Shown here piece by piece: positions 55,278-64,000 of a DNA stretch of 64,000 nt. The position numbers and the translations under genes are program-made. This stretch comes from Pseudoalteromonas sp. 3D05 (GTDB lineage Bacteria > Pseudomonadota > Gammaproteobacteria > Enterobacterales > Alteromonadaceae). Position 1 is the first letter of the stretch. Each line of letters starts with the position of its first letter. Below the pieces are notes generated by a model, which saw nothing but the letters and a program-made list of their open reading frames with translations, was not told where the DNA came from and did no database searches. The stretch spans positions 23,055 through 87,054 of the forward strand of contig NZ_PDUS01000002.1 of assembly GCF_002723455.1 (NCBI RefSeq). The letters are read 5' to 3'.

Positions 55278-56426
55278 ATGAATATATTAATATTAGGTGC
55301 CGGACAATTAGCTCGCATGATGAGTTTAGCGGGTGCACCGCTTAATTTAAATGTTGTTGCTTATGATGTAGGCAGCAAAAAAATTGTGCACCCTTTAACT
55401 AATGAAGTTTACGATACAACGTTAGAACAAACGATAGCTCAGGTTGATGCGATAACAGCTGAGTTTGAACATATTCCTGACGATGTGCTTACATTGTGCT
55501 GTGCAAGCAATAAATTTTACCCGGGTAAAGCCGCTATTAAAACTGGTGGCGACCGAGCTATTGAAAAAGCATTGCTTAGTAAAACTGATGTAGCGTGTGC
55601 GCCTTATAAGCTGATCACAGAAAAAGCTCACCTTGTTGAAGCTGTAACAATGCTAGGAAAGCCATTGGTCATCAAAACATGTCAAGCTGGTTATGATGGT
55701 AAAGGGCAGTGGCGATTAAAATCAGACGAACAGATTGATCAAATTTGGTCAGAAATGGCTGATTTTATTGCATCAGGTTCTGAGCATTCACCGCATACAA
55801 TTATAGCTGAAAAAATGATCCCGTTTGATCGCGAAGTATCTATCATTGGTGCCCGTGATAAAAGCGGTAAAACGGCCATTTATCCGTTAACTGAAAACCA
55901 ACATACTAATGGTGTTCTTACGCTTTCTATTGCAGGTAAAGAGAAGTCAACCATTCAAAAGCAAGCGGAAGACGCATTTAACAAAATTGCGAATGAACTT
56001 GATTATGTTGGTGTGCTAGCCATTGAGTTTTTTGATGTTGATGGTCAGTTATTAGTTAACGAATTAGCGCCTCGCGTGCATAATTCGGGACATTGGACTC
56101 AGCAAGGCACCCATTGTTCACAATTTGAGAATCACATGCGTGCTGTTGCAGGGTTGCCACTTGGTAACACTAAGCTTAAGCAAATAAGTGCGATGATTAA
56201 TGTTCTGGGCCAATCAAGTATTCCAGCATCCGTTTTAAATATTGCTGATGTGACAAGCCATTGGTACGGTAAAACAGCTAAACCAGGACGTAAAATGGGG
56301 CATATTAATGTCTCAGCATCTAGCTTGCATGAGTTAGGCGAACGTCTTGCTGAATTAGCCGAAATTCTCCCAGAGAGCGATTACCCTGGTATCATTGAAA
56401 CCAGTGCAGCATTGATTTTAAATTAA
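55278..56426 (+). CDS. purK: N5-carboxyaminoimidazole ribonucleotide synthase
   Basis: The 382-residue ATP-grasp enzyme starts MNILILGAGQLARMMSLAG and contains AEFEHIP, GYDGKGQWRL, NELAPRVHNSGHWTQ and the small C-terminal domain. It makes N5-CAIR from AIR, bicarbonate and ATP, the substrate for PurE encoded one base upstream, so purEK is an operon. A hairpin follows the stop. Confidence 0.96.
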   Translation: MNILILGAGQLARMMSLAGAPLNLNVVAYDVGSKKIVHPLTNEVYDTTLEQTIAQVDAITAEFEHIPDDVLTLCCASNKFYPGKAAIKTGGDRAIEKALLSKTDVACAPYKLITEKAHLVEAVTMLGKPLVIKTCQAGYDGKGQWRLKSDEQIDQIWSEMADFIASGSEHSPHTIIAEKMIPFDREVSIIGARDKSGKTAIYPLTENQHTNGVLTLSIAGKEKSTIQKQAEDAFNKIANELDYVGVLAIEFFDVDGQLLVNELAPRVHNSGHWTQQGTHCSQFENHMRAVAGLPLGNTKLKQISAMINVLGQSSIPASVLNIADVTSHWYGKTAKPGRKMGHINVSASSLHELGERLAELAEILPESDYPGIIETSAALILN

Positions 56427-56434
56427 TCTATTCA

Positions 56435-56458
56435 AGCCGAGTTTATCTCGGCTATTTT
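56435..56458 (+). terminator. terminator after purK
   Basis: AGCCGAG and CTCGGCT pair around TTTAT, followed by ATTTTCT, 9 bases past the stop. Confidence 0.7.
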
Positions 56459-56652
56459 CTACTTTGTTATCCTAAGAATACCCGTTTTTCATCTTCAAAA
56501 TTGCAATTTTGCCCCGAAATCTGCATGACTTTCATCCTTTTTTAGTCTAATAGTACGCACATGACCGCATTTTCTTTTTTTAATGAAAACTTTATGTCAC
56601 TCTTAAATGCAGTAGCACGAATAAATTAAATATCGCTGTATTTTGGAACACT

Positions 56653-57585
56653 ATGCCCGTTAAAAGTAATTTAATTAAACTTAGCTATCTTATTTTAGTC
56701 GGGTTATGTATTACCCCTTTAATAGGACCTGGTGTTGCCTTAGTTTTTGGTGCTGCATTTGCCATAATATTAGGCAACCCGTATGCGGAATTTTCGCAAT
56801 CAGCGAGTAAATGGTTACTCAAAGCTGCCGTGATTGGTCTTGGGTTTGCTGTTGATTTTAATCAAGTTATAGAGGTTGGGCGTAGCTCTATAGTTTTAAC
56901 CATTGTCAGTATTACTGCGATCATTGGTTTGGGTGAAATACTCACTCAGGTATTTAAGTTAAGCCGCAATACAGGGGTGCTAATTTCATTTGGTACAGCC
57001 ATTTGTGGCGGCAGTGCCATCGCAGCAATGGCACCCGTAATAAAAGCAAAGGATCATGAAGTGGCCGTTGCCTTAGGGGTCGTGTTTTTACTTAATGGTG
57101 TTGGTTTATTATTGTTTCCAACGATCGGTCATTATTTAAATTTAAGTCAAGAGCAGTTTGGCTTATGGGCAGCACTTGCTATTCATGATACCAGTAGCGT
57201 AGTGGGGGCATCAGCTACATATGGTGCCGTTGCTTTAAGTATTGCTACCACCGTTAAACTAACACGGGCAATGTGGATTATTCCCTATACAACTATGGCG
57301 GGTGTATTCTGGCGCTCAGAGGAAAAAGCCAGTATTCCTTTATTTATAGTCGGATTTTTAGCTGCTGCACTTATCAATACATACCTACCAGATTATTCAT
57401 CGATTTGGTCCACATTAAATAGTGTTGCCAAACAGGTATTAGTAGTGACCTTGTTTCTTATAGGAAGTGGCTTGTCCTTATCTGTTTTAAGACAGGCAGG
57501 CGTTAAACCTTTTATAATGGCCACGGTATTATGGATTATCGTGAGTGGGGTTATTTTGTTATTAATTTTAGATGGGTTTATTTAA
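56653..57585 (+). CDS. YeiH-family putative sulfate exporter
   Basis: The 310-residue integral membrane protein has about nine to ten helices and the family signatures LLKAAVIGLGFAVDF and SFGTAICGGSAIAAMAPVI, plus HDTSSVVGASATYG. YeiH (UPF0324/PSE) members are predicted anion exporters; the substrate is not proven. It is followed on the next base by the exported endonuclease-like gene, so the two are probably co-transcribed. Confidence 0.85.
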   Translation: MPVKSNLIKLSYLILVGLCITPLIGPGVALVFGAAFAIILGNPYAEFSQSASKWLLKAAVIGLGFAVDFNQVIEVGRSSIVLTIVSITAIIGLGEILTQVFKLSRNTGVLISFGTAICGGSAIAAMAPVIKAKDHEVAVALGVVFLLNGVGLLLFPTIGHYLNLSQEQFGLWAALAIHDTSSVVGASATYGAVALSIATTVKLTRAMWIIPYTTMAGVFWRSEEKASIPLFIVGFLAAALINTYLPDYSSIWSTLNSVAKQVLVVTLFLIGSGLSLSVLRQAGVKPFIMATVLWIIVSGVILLLILDGFI

Positions 57586-58758
57586 ATGAAACTTAATAGA
57601 GTTGTAATGGCGTTAGCGGCGTCTTCAATGATAGTGGGCTACACAAATAGCGCAAATGCTGCTACACCAATACGGGTTGCAACATTTAATGTAAGTATGG
57701 ACGCAACAAATTACACGCCAAAGGGTAAACAAATAAACCCTGATGCGCTGGTCAATGCATTGCACAACGAACATCAACAAATTAAGAATATCGCTGAGAT
57801 TATTCAGCGTATTAGACCTGATATTTTGTTATTAAATGAATTTGACTATGTTGATAAAGCAAAAGGCATTGAGTACTTTAAAAAGCACTACTTACAAGTC
57901 AGCCAAAACAAGCAGCCTGCGATTAATTACCCTTATACATACATAGCACCTGTAAACACAGGATTGGCATCACCCTTTGATTTTGATAACGATGGTAAGG
58001 CAAAGGGTGTCCAAGGAGATGCGTATGGTTTTGGCTTTTTCGAAGGGCACTATGGCATGGCATTGCTTTCGCGATACCCCATTGATTTTGATAAAGCGCG
58101 CACTCTGCAAACGTTTAAATACAAAGATATGCCTAATGCTCAAATGCCTATAGACCCTAAAACGGGTGAAAACTGGTATAACGAACAAGAGTGGCAATCG
58201 ATGCGACTGAGTTCTAAATCATTTTGGGACTTACCGATTACAGTTAAAGGTAAAACAGTTCACTTACTTGCGTCTCACCCAACCCCTCCTGTTTTTGATG
58301 GTGACGAAGACCGAAACGGGAAACGAAATCATGATGAAGTTAGGCTTATCAAAGATTATGTTGAGAATGCAGCTTACATTTATGACGATAAAGGGAATAA
58401 AGGAGGTCTTAAACCAGACTCTCGATTTGTGATCCTTGGTGATTTAAACGCAGCACCAGAGGGAGATAAAAAACGTCCAATAACAACCAATCAATTACTG
58501 GATAATCCACTCATAAATAGTCGCTTTACACCTGTCAGCAAGGGCGCTGCAAGTAGTTTTTCTGAACGTTTTGCGGCTTCATACACTGCATATTGGGCTG
58601 CAAGGGCAGACTATGTGCTCCCTTCAGAATATGGTTTAAGTGTTGAAGGTGGTGGCGTATTTTGGCCAACTAAGAATAGTGAGTTATACCGATTAATTAA
58701 AGATAGAAATGCATCTTCAGATCATCGAATGGTGTGGTTAGATCTTATTGTAAAATAG
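57586..58758 (+). CDS. exported endonuclease/exonuclease/phosphatase family protein
   Basis: The 390-residue protein has a signal peptide (MKLNRVVMALAASSMIVGYTNSANA) and the EEP fold: VATFNVSM with the metal Asn, ILLLNEFDYVD with the metal Glu, LLASHPTPP, VILGDLNAAP with the catalytic Asp-Asn and SSDHRMVWLDL with the final Asp-His. The substrate may be nucleic acid, a phospholipid or another phosphoester. It lies directly after the YeiH gene. Confidence 0.87.
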   Translation: MKLNRVVMALAASSMIVGYTNSANAATPIRVATFNVSMDATNYTPKGKQINPDALVNALHNEHQQIKNIAEIIQRIRPDILLLNEFDYVDKAKGIEYFKKHYLQVSQNKQPAINYPYTYIAPVNTGLASPFDFDNDGKAKGVQGDAYGFGFFEGHYGMALLSRYPIDFDKARTLQTFKYKDMPNAQMPIDPKTGENWYNEQEWQSMRLSSKSFWDLPITVKGKTVHLLASHPTPPVFDGDEDRNGKRNHDEVRLIKDYVENAAYIYDDKGNKGGLKPDSRFVILGDLNAAPEGDKKRPITTNQLLDNPLINSRFTPVSKGAASSFSERFAASYTAYWAARADYVLPSEYGLSVEGGGVFWPTKNSELYRLIKDRNASSDHRMVWLDLIVK

Positions 58759-58878
58759 CACTCATAATTAGAAATGTTTAATCTAGCTGTAAAGTTTGTC
58801 TGTTTATCTTAAAAAATTGCAATCAATAGGGGGCTTCTGCTTAAATTAGGGTAATTATAATAATCCTCAAGAAGCACC

Positions 58879-61371
58879 ATGATTGTAAAAACAGCAAATA
58901 AAACGTTAATCGCGTTGGCAATCGCATCAAGCTTTATGCTTAGCGGTTGTCAAACGACGGCCTCTACACCTTCAGCACCAGCCTCTAAATCGTCTGTGGC
59001 AAGTGTTGTAGCAACACCCAGTGACACAGGTACAAGCCAAATAACACTAGAGCAAGCTATGGCGCATCCGGATTGGTTAGGTCGCCAGCCAGAGCGTGCT
59101 TTTTGGGCCGCGGATTCAAAAAATATTGTCTTTGCTCAAAAGCAACAAGGCAACACGTTACGCGATTTATACACCCAAGCGATTAACGCTCAACAAGCTA
59201 GCCAAGTTGCGCTTTCTCAATTGCATTCATTAGGTGCTAAAAATGCAGTGTACTCTGCTGACAAATCACTGCAAAGCTATGTTTTTGAAGGTAATATCTT
59301 CGTAAAAAATGTTAAGTCAGATACTATAACTCAGATCACCCATGATAGTGCTAGGCAATCTAACCCTCAGTTTTTAACTGACGGGTCACTTGCATTTCGT
59401 CAAGCTAATGCTTTTTTTAAGGTTGATTTAACGACAGGTAAACGTGTTGAGCTTGTTAATCTGCACCTTGCAGATAAACCATCTGGCGTTAAAGAGCCAA
59501 GTACTTACATTGCCAAAGAGCAACATAAACTTATTGACTATATAGCGTTAACTCATAAAAACAAACTTGATAAACAAACACGCAAAGAGCAGTTGAATAA
59601 GCAAAATGCAAGTATTGCAAATTCACAGTTTTATTTAGGTAAAGGCAACCGTATTGCTGATGTGCAACTGTCACCCAATGGTAAAGCATTGATTGCCGTT
59701 GTGACTGAAGACCGTGCATGGCGTGAAGACGCAGACATCATGCCTAATTACATTACAGATAACGCGGGTGTAAAAGCTGAAAAAGTGCGCCGCCGAGTTG
59801 CTGATTCTAAACCGCAAACATCTGAAGTGATTTATATTGATTTAGCAACACAAACTCAAAACACGCTAGCTTTTGATACGTTACCAGGCTTTGATGAAGA
59901 CGTACTTGCAGCTGTAAAAGAAGAAAACTACGCGCGTGATGGTAAGACATACGAGTCGAAAAAAGAACCTCGTGCAATTAATCTAATCATGGACTGGGGC
60001 TGGTCGCAAAGTGCTATAGAATGGAACCACAATGGTTCTCAAGTAGCCATCATGCTTGAAGCGTGGGATAACAAAGACCGCTGGATTGCATCAGTTGATT
60101 TTGAAAACAATGAACTTGTTTCTCAGCATCGTTTACATGATGATGCATGGGTTAACTACACCTACAATGATTTTGGCTGGTTAAATAACTCAGACACGCT
60201 TTATTATCTTTCAGAAGAATCTGGTTACAGCCACATTTATAAAAAACCATTAAATAGTAAAGCTACCCAGCTTACCAAAGGTCAGTTTGTTGTCTCTAAC
60301 TTAACACTTACCGCTGATAACAGTGCTATTTACTATAAGGCAAACGTTGAGCATCCGGGTCTTTATGAAATCTATCGCGTTGATCCGCAAACAGCTCAAT
60401 CAGAGCAGATCACTGACCTAAATGGCATGACGGATTATCAACTTAGTCCTGATGAATCAAAGCTTTTATTAACCCACTCTAAGATTATGGCGCCGCCGGA
60501 ACTGTTTGTAGCAGACGCCACTGCAAACGCTAACGCAACACAGCTGACCAATACAGTGTCTGATGAGTTTTTAGCAAAGCAATTAATTGCACCTAAGATT
60601 GTCGCGGTTCCTTCAAGCCACACTGAGCAACCAATTTACGCTAAAGTATATTACCCTGCTGATTACGTTGAAGGCGAGAGTGGGAAAAATCGTAAAGCCG
60701 TTATATTCAATCACGGAGCTGGTTATCTACAGAATTCTCATATGGGTTGGTCTGGATACTTCCGCGAGTTTATGTTCCATTCACTATTAGCTTCTGAAGG
60801 TTATGTTGTAATGGACATGGATTATCGCGCCTCAAAAGGCTATGGACGTGACTGGCGTACAGCTATATATCGCCAAATGGGGACTCCAGAGACACAAGAT
60901 TTAGTAGATGGTGTTAGCTGGATGGCTAAAAATGCCAATGTTGATACCGGTGCAGTGGGCACTTATGGTGGCTCGTACGGCGGTTTTATGACATTTATGG
61001 CATTATTTACAGAGCCTGATTTATTTCAATCAGGGGCAGCACTTCGTCCTGTGACTGATTGGGCACATTACAACGCGCCTTACACGTCTAATATCTTAAA
61101 CCACCCAGATGTAGACCCTATTGCGTATGAAAGAAGTTCACCGATTTATTTTGCTGAAGGCTTAAAAAATCACTTATTAATTAATGCGCCTATGGTTGAT
61201 GATAACGTGTTTTTCCAAGATTCAGTTCGTTTGGTACAGCGCCTGATTGAGCTTGAGAAAGAAAACTTTGAAACGGCTATTTTCCCTGTTGAACCGCATG
61301 GCTTTGTTCAGCCTTCAAGCTGGTTAGATGAATATCGTCGTATTTATAAGTTGTTTAAAGAAACACTTTAG
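58879..61371 (+). CDS. S9 family prolyl-oligopeptidase-type lipoprotein
   Basis: The 830-residue exported serine peptidase has a lipoprotein signal (MLSGC, lipidated Cys about 24). An N-terminal beta-propeller (about 50-540) is followed by the alpha/beta hydrolase domain. The nucleophile is Ser699 in GTYGGSYGGFM, with Asp in MVDDNVFF and His in EPHGFVQP completing the triad. It resembles DPP-IV/acylaminoacyl peptidases and probably releases dipeptides or short peptides at the cell envelope. It precedes the convergent rhombosortase-like gene. Confidence 0.9.
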   Translation: MIVKTANKTLIALAIASSFMLSGCQTTASTPSAPASKSSVASVVATPSDTGTSQITLEQAMAHPDWLGRQPERAFWAADSKNIVFAQKQQGNTLRDLYTQAINAQQASQVALSQLHSLGAKNAVYSADKSLQSYVFEGNIFVKNVKSDTITQITHDSARQSNPQFLTDGSLAFRQANAFFKVDLTTGKRVELVNLHLADKPSGVKEPSTYIAKEQHKLIDYIALTHKNKLDKQTRKEQLNKQNASIANSQFYLGKGNRIADVQLSPNGKALIAVVTEDRAWREDADIMPNYITDNAGVKAEKVRRRVADSKPQTSEVIYIDLATQTQNTLAFDTLPGFDEDVLAAVKEENYARDGKTYESKKEPRAINLIMDWGWSQSAIEWNHNGSQVAIMLEAWDNKDRWIASVDFENNELVSQHRLHDDAWVNYTYNDFGWLNNSDTLYYLSEESGYSHIYKKPLNSKATQLTKGQFVVSNLTLTADNSAIYYKANVEHPGLYEIYRVDPQTAQSEQITDLNGMTDYQLSPDESKLLLTHSKIMAPPELFVADATANANATQLTNTVSDEFLAKQLIAPKIVAVPSSHTEQPIYAKVYYPADYVEGESGKNRKAVIFNHGAGYLQNSHMGWSGYFREFMFHSLLASEGYVVMDMDYRASKGYGRDWRTAIYRQMGTPETQDLVDGVSWMAKNANVDTGAVGTYGGSYGGFMTFMALFTEPDLFQSGAALRPVTDWAHYNAPYTSNILNHPDVDPIAYERSSPIYFAEGLKNHLLINAPMVDDNVFFQDSVRLVQRLIELEKENFETAIFPVEPHGFVQPSSWLDEYRRIYKLFKETL

Positions 61372-61390
61372 TTTCTTAACAAATAAAAAA

Positions 61391-61417
61391 CGCCAAACTT
61401 AGTTTGGCGTTTTTTTT
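61391..61417. terminator. bidirectional terminator between the S9 peptidase and the rhomboid-like gene
   Basis: CGCCAAACTTAGTTTGGCG is a strong stem with A residues before and a run of eight T residues after it, between convergent ends. Confidence 0.9.
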
Positions 61418-61986
61418 AACATTTTAATAATCAGCGGGATAGCTAAAACAATTCCTCCAACGGCACCAATTAAATGCGCATCTATAGCCACTTTAGAGGC
61501 AATTAATTGTCCAACTTGTTCACTTGGACCTGCGTATTGCTCATGCGCTATTTTTAGCCAAATACCCACAAATAACAGGCTGCCCGTTTTCATTCCAACG
61601 CAAATATCTTTTATTGCTCCCCATACTATAACTCCATGCAGTAATGCACTTAGTCCTGTGTATATGTATATATCAGGGCAAAATATATAAATGCCTAAAC
61701 CACACCATATTGCCAGTATTAAAGTATGAATAGCATACGTTTTAGGGGTTGTGTGTTCTGCGTGGAGTAACCAAATAAGTAAAATGCCGACACAGTTCAA
61801 AGTTAAATGAGCCAGATTCGCATGGATATACTGACTTGTTACTAATCGCCATAGTTGGCCTTTATCAATTAACTCACGGTTAAACTCGAGTAAACCATTT
61901 AAATCTAACAGTGCGAGTAACGTACTAAATGCCATTAAGCAAAGCGGGGGGATAATGTAACGGGGTTGAATAGGTAAATTGAGCAT
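61399..61986 (-). CDS. rrtA: rhombosortase-like rhomboid protease
   Basis: The 195-residue membrane protein has about six helices. LWRLVTSQYIHANLAHLTLNCVG is the rhomboid N-terminal motif. The nucleophile is Ser113 in TGLSALLHG and the general base His171 in IDAHLIGAVGG. This matches rhombosortase more than standard rhomboid proteases, except that the usual GLSG reads GLSA. Rhombosortase processes proteins with GlyGly-CTERM tails. I see no such tail on proteins in this window. Confidence 0.78.
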   Translation of the reverse strand: MLNLPIQPRYIIPPLCLMAFSTLLALLDLNGLLEFNRELIDKGQLWRLVTSQYIHANLAHLTLNCVGILLIWLLHAEHTTPKTYAIHTLILAIWCGLGIYIFCPDIYIYTGLSALLHGVIVWGAIKDICVGMKTGSLLFVGIWLKIAHEQYAGPSEQVGQLIASKVAIDAHLIGAVGGIVLAIPLIIKMLKKTPN

Positions 61987-62073
61987 TTTATTCTTATTTT
62001 TACAGCATTCTTTTGCATATTGTGCCCGTTTAATTTTAAGATGCCAATTATCTAGGTGTAATAAAGCTATTTT

Positions 62074-63855
62074 ATGTTATTTAAGTTTTCAAAATTAGCC
62101 ATTTTGGCTGCAAGCGTTTTAATTCCTACCTTAGCCAACAGTGCAACAGAGCGTGAAACACGTGAGCCTGAAGCGGCAACAGGCCACTATGCAAAACAAC
62201 AGGTCTCAGGTCAGCAGTTCATGGTGGCTGCAGCTAATCCATATGCCGTAAAAGCAGGTCAATCAATATTAGCGAAAGGCGGTAGTGCGGTAGATGCCGC
62301 AATTGCAACACAATTAGTTTTAACCTTGGTCGAGCCGCAATCCTCTGGTATTGGTGGGGGGACATTTATGATGTATTTTGACCACAAAACAAATACATTA
62401 ACAAGTTTTGATGGCCGTGAAACAGCACCAGGAAATGCAGATGAGACACTTTTTTTAGATAAACATGGTAAAGCGGTTAAATGGATTGAAGCAGTCGTTG
62501 GTGGGCGATCAGTGGGCGTACCTGGTGTGCTTCATGCTTTTGCTAACGCTCATGAACAATACGGTAAGCTTCCTTGGCCAGAACTGTTTAAACCAGCTAT
62601 TCAACTAGCAGAGCAAGGTTTTGAAGTATCACCAAGATTACATAAACTCTTAGCCAAGCGTTTTAACCCTGGCGTGACTGAGCTTGATGTTATTCGTGAT
62701 TATTTTTTTATTAATGATGAACCCCTTGCTATTGGTACTGTTAAAAAGAATCAGCCTCTGGCCGATATCTATAAAGCTATTGCGGCCAATGGTATTGATG
62801 CATTTTATAAAGGTGATAATGCTAAGCAAATGGTTAAAGCGGTTCAAACCAGTAAAATAGCACCCGGTACTTTATCAATAAATGATTTGAAAAATTACAA
62901 AAGTGTTCAGCGGGATGCAGTATGTGCGCCTTATCATGAATATACAGTTTGTTCGATGGCTCCACCTAGCAGCGGTGGGGTTGCTGTAATTCAAATACTG
63001 GCTTTATTAGAAGATAAAAACCTAGCGCAGTATGAGCCAAATTCAGAACAATCAATTCATTATTTTACGCAAGCATCACGCTTGGCATTTGCTGATCGTA
63101 ATGTGTACATGGGCGACCCAGACTTTGCATATATTCCTACTCAAGAACTCCTTAAGGCAGACTATATAAGGCAACGCAGTGCACTCATCACTGAAAAAGA
63201 CACGCCAGCGGTTGCTGGAGAGCCTATGGAAAAGTTAGCTTATGCGCAAGACGATGCCTATGAATTGCCTTCAACTACACATGTGTCAATTGTAGATAGC
63301 ATAGGCAATGCGGTTTCAATGACCAGTTCAATTGAAATGGCATTTGGCTCAACGGTGATGGTTAACGGCTATATTTTAAACAACCAACTCACCGATTTTG
63401 CGTTATCGCCCAAAAAAGATGGCAAATTACTAGCCAATCGAGTTGAAGCAGGAAAACGCCCGCGCAGCTCTATGTCTCCAGTTATGGTGTTTAACAAAGA
63501 TGGAAGTTTGCGTTTAGTGGTGGGGTCCCCTGGTGGTAGCCGTATTATTAACTATGTTGCACATGTGCTTGTTGGTGTTTTAGATTGGAATTTAACTGCT
63601 CAACAAGCCATTAATCTTGGGCGTGTAACAAACCGTAATCGTTATACGACCTTAGAAAAAAATATGCCTATAGAAAAGCTCGAAGCATCACTTACTAAGC
63701 GTGGACATACTGTTCATATAAGAGACTTGAACTCGGGTTTACACGCAGTTGAACTAATAAATGGTGCTTTATATGGTGCAGCCGATCCTCGCCGGGAAGG
63801 TATTGCGTTAGGGGATAAAGATATTGCAATTAAAGCATCTAAATCTGACGAATAA
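62074..63855 (+). CDS. ggt: gamma-glutamyltransferase
   Basis: The 593-residue periplasmic Ntn hydrolase cleaves gamma-glutamyl bonds of glutathione and transfers the group. It has a signal peptide (MLFKFSKLAILAASVLIPTLANS). The autocleavage nucleophile is Thr401 in LPSTTHVSIVDSIG. LVEPQSSGIGGGTFMMYF and the C-terminal PGGSRIINYV are further signatures. The precursor would split into large and small subunits at 400/401. It is a single gene, divergent from the rhomboid-like gene. Confidence 0.95.
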   Translation: MLFKFSKLAILAASVLIPTLANSATERETREPEAATGHYAKQQVSGQQFMVAAANPYAVKAGQSILAKGGSAVDAAIATQLVLTLVEPQSSGIGGGTFMMYFDHKTNTLTSFDGRETAPGNADETLFLDKHGKAVKWIEAVVGGRSVGVPGVLHAFANAHEQYGKLPWPELFKPAIQLAEQGFEVSPRLHKLLAKRFNPGVTELDVIRDYFFINDEPLAIGTVKKNQPLADIYKAIAANGIDAFYKGDNAKQMVKAVQTSKIAPGTLSINDLKNYKSVQRDAVCAPYHEYTVCSMAPPSSGGVAVIQILALLEDKNLAQYEPNSEQSIHYFTQASRLAFADRNVYMGDPDFAYIPTQELLKADYIRQRSALITEKDTPAVAGEPMEKLAYAQDDAYELPSTTHVSIVDSIGNAVSMTSSIEMAFGSTVMVNGYILNNQLTDFALSPKKDGKLLANRVEAGKRPRSSMSPVMVFNKDGSLRLVVGSPGGSRIINYVAHVLVGVLDWNLTAQQAINLGRVTNRNRYTTLEKNMPIEKLEASLTKRGHTVHIRDLNSGLHAVELINGALYGAADPRREGIALGDKDIAIKASKSDE

Positions 63856-63892
63856 CCCTTAATCGTATTCTTGAGATAATGTACAATATACT

Positions 63893-64000
63893 ATGCCCAA
63901 ACCAACTCAAGATGCGAGCGTCGTTGGAGTTAAAAGTGATTTAGGTAAGGCATTGATTGCAAATAATGGTTGTTCCCTTGTTAAAATCAATAACGCAGTA
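63893..64000. repeat. long palindromic interspersed repeat, copy 2 (cut by the window end)
   Basis: It aligns with 51141-51246: ATGCCCAAACCAACTCAAG, then GAGCGTCGTTGGAGTTAAAA and AATCAATAACGCAGTA, at roughly 80% identity. The right arm lies outside the window. It sits 38 bases after ggt. Confidence 0.72.

Noticed and set aside
1..64000. tRNA or rRNA genes
   Set aside because: No cloverleaf or rRNA-like segment was recognised by reading; a tRNAscan run could still find one I missed.

Overview
The window is chromosomal DNA from a marine gammaproteobacterium. It most resembles an Alteromonadales member of the Pseudoalteromonas type. This is a judgement from protein families, an AT-rich composition and gene order (sdhCDAB-sucABCD, bioA/bioBFCD, etfBA beside the ETF dehydrogenase, purEK), not from a database search. 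Most of it is ordinary core metabolism. The accessory part lies at about 36.2-52 kb.

Positions 1-8300 hold the kdsB tail, an RluA-family pseudouridine synthase, the csd sulfur/t6A genes (tcdA convergent with csdE-csdA), gltA, and divergently the sdhCDAB operon. Positions 8300-14900 hold sucAB, with a two-lipoyl-domain E2, and sucCD behind its own terminator and promoter. Positions 15000-27600 hold a TPR-GGDEF diguanylate cyclase, proS, trmO, a small outer-membrane barrel protein, a hotdog thioesterase, the ETF dehydrogenase divergent from etfBA across two MerR/LiuR-like palindromes, a PstS-like binding protein, asnS and a small P-loop protein. TcdA and TrmO both modify t6A37 of tRNA. Positions 27600-32800 hold the biotin genes bioA/bioBFCD around a BirA-like operator. 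They are followed by a secreted Calx-beta/DUF4114 protein, htpX behind twin palindromes, and a eukaryote-type gloA.

The most unusual part is 36.5-41.6 kb. Nine same-strand genes are separated by eight recognisable attC recombination sites plus one half-site, with no integrase in the window. This is an integron cassette array of the integrase-less (CALIN) type, or the tail of a larger one. Its cargo includes a Coq7-like diiron hydroxylase, a YggL (DUF469) ribosome-associated homologue, a DUF4262 protein, a putative HEPN protein with an RNEFAH motif, a lipoprotein and several membrane or unknown proteins. In five of the nine cassettes the stop codon is the TAA of the attC core. Downstream, 41.6-43.4 kb looks like decayed array, with small membrane proteins, a GNAT enzyme, an attC-like remnant and a broken gene.

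From 43.6 to 52.6 kb are a secreted amidohydrolase, a thiolase, a full-length proaerolysin homologue with conserved cysteine spacing and a furin-like RSKR activation site, a LysR regulator, small genes, a GNAT enzyme and a porin. From 53 to 64 kb the window returns to core genes: ybiT (apparently with an AUU start), purEK, a YeiH-type transporter, a secreted endonuclease/exonuclease/phosphatase-family protein, an S9 peptidase lipoprotein, a rhombosortase-like protease and gamma-glutamyltransferase. A long palindromic interspersed element occurs at 51.14-51.28 kb and again at the window's right edge.
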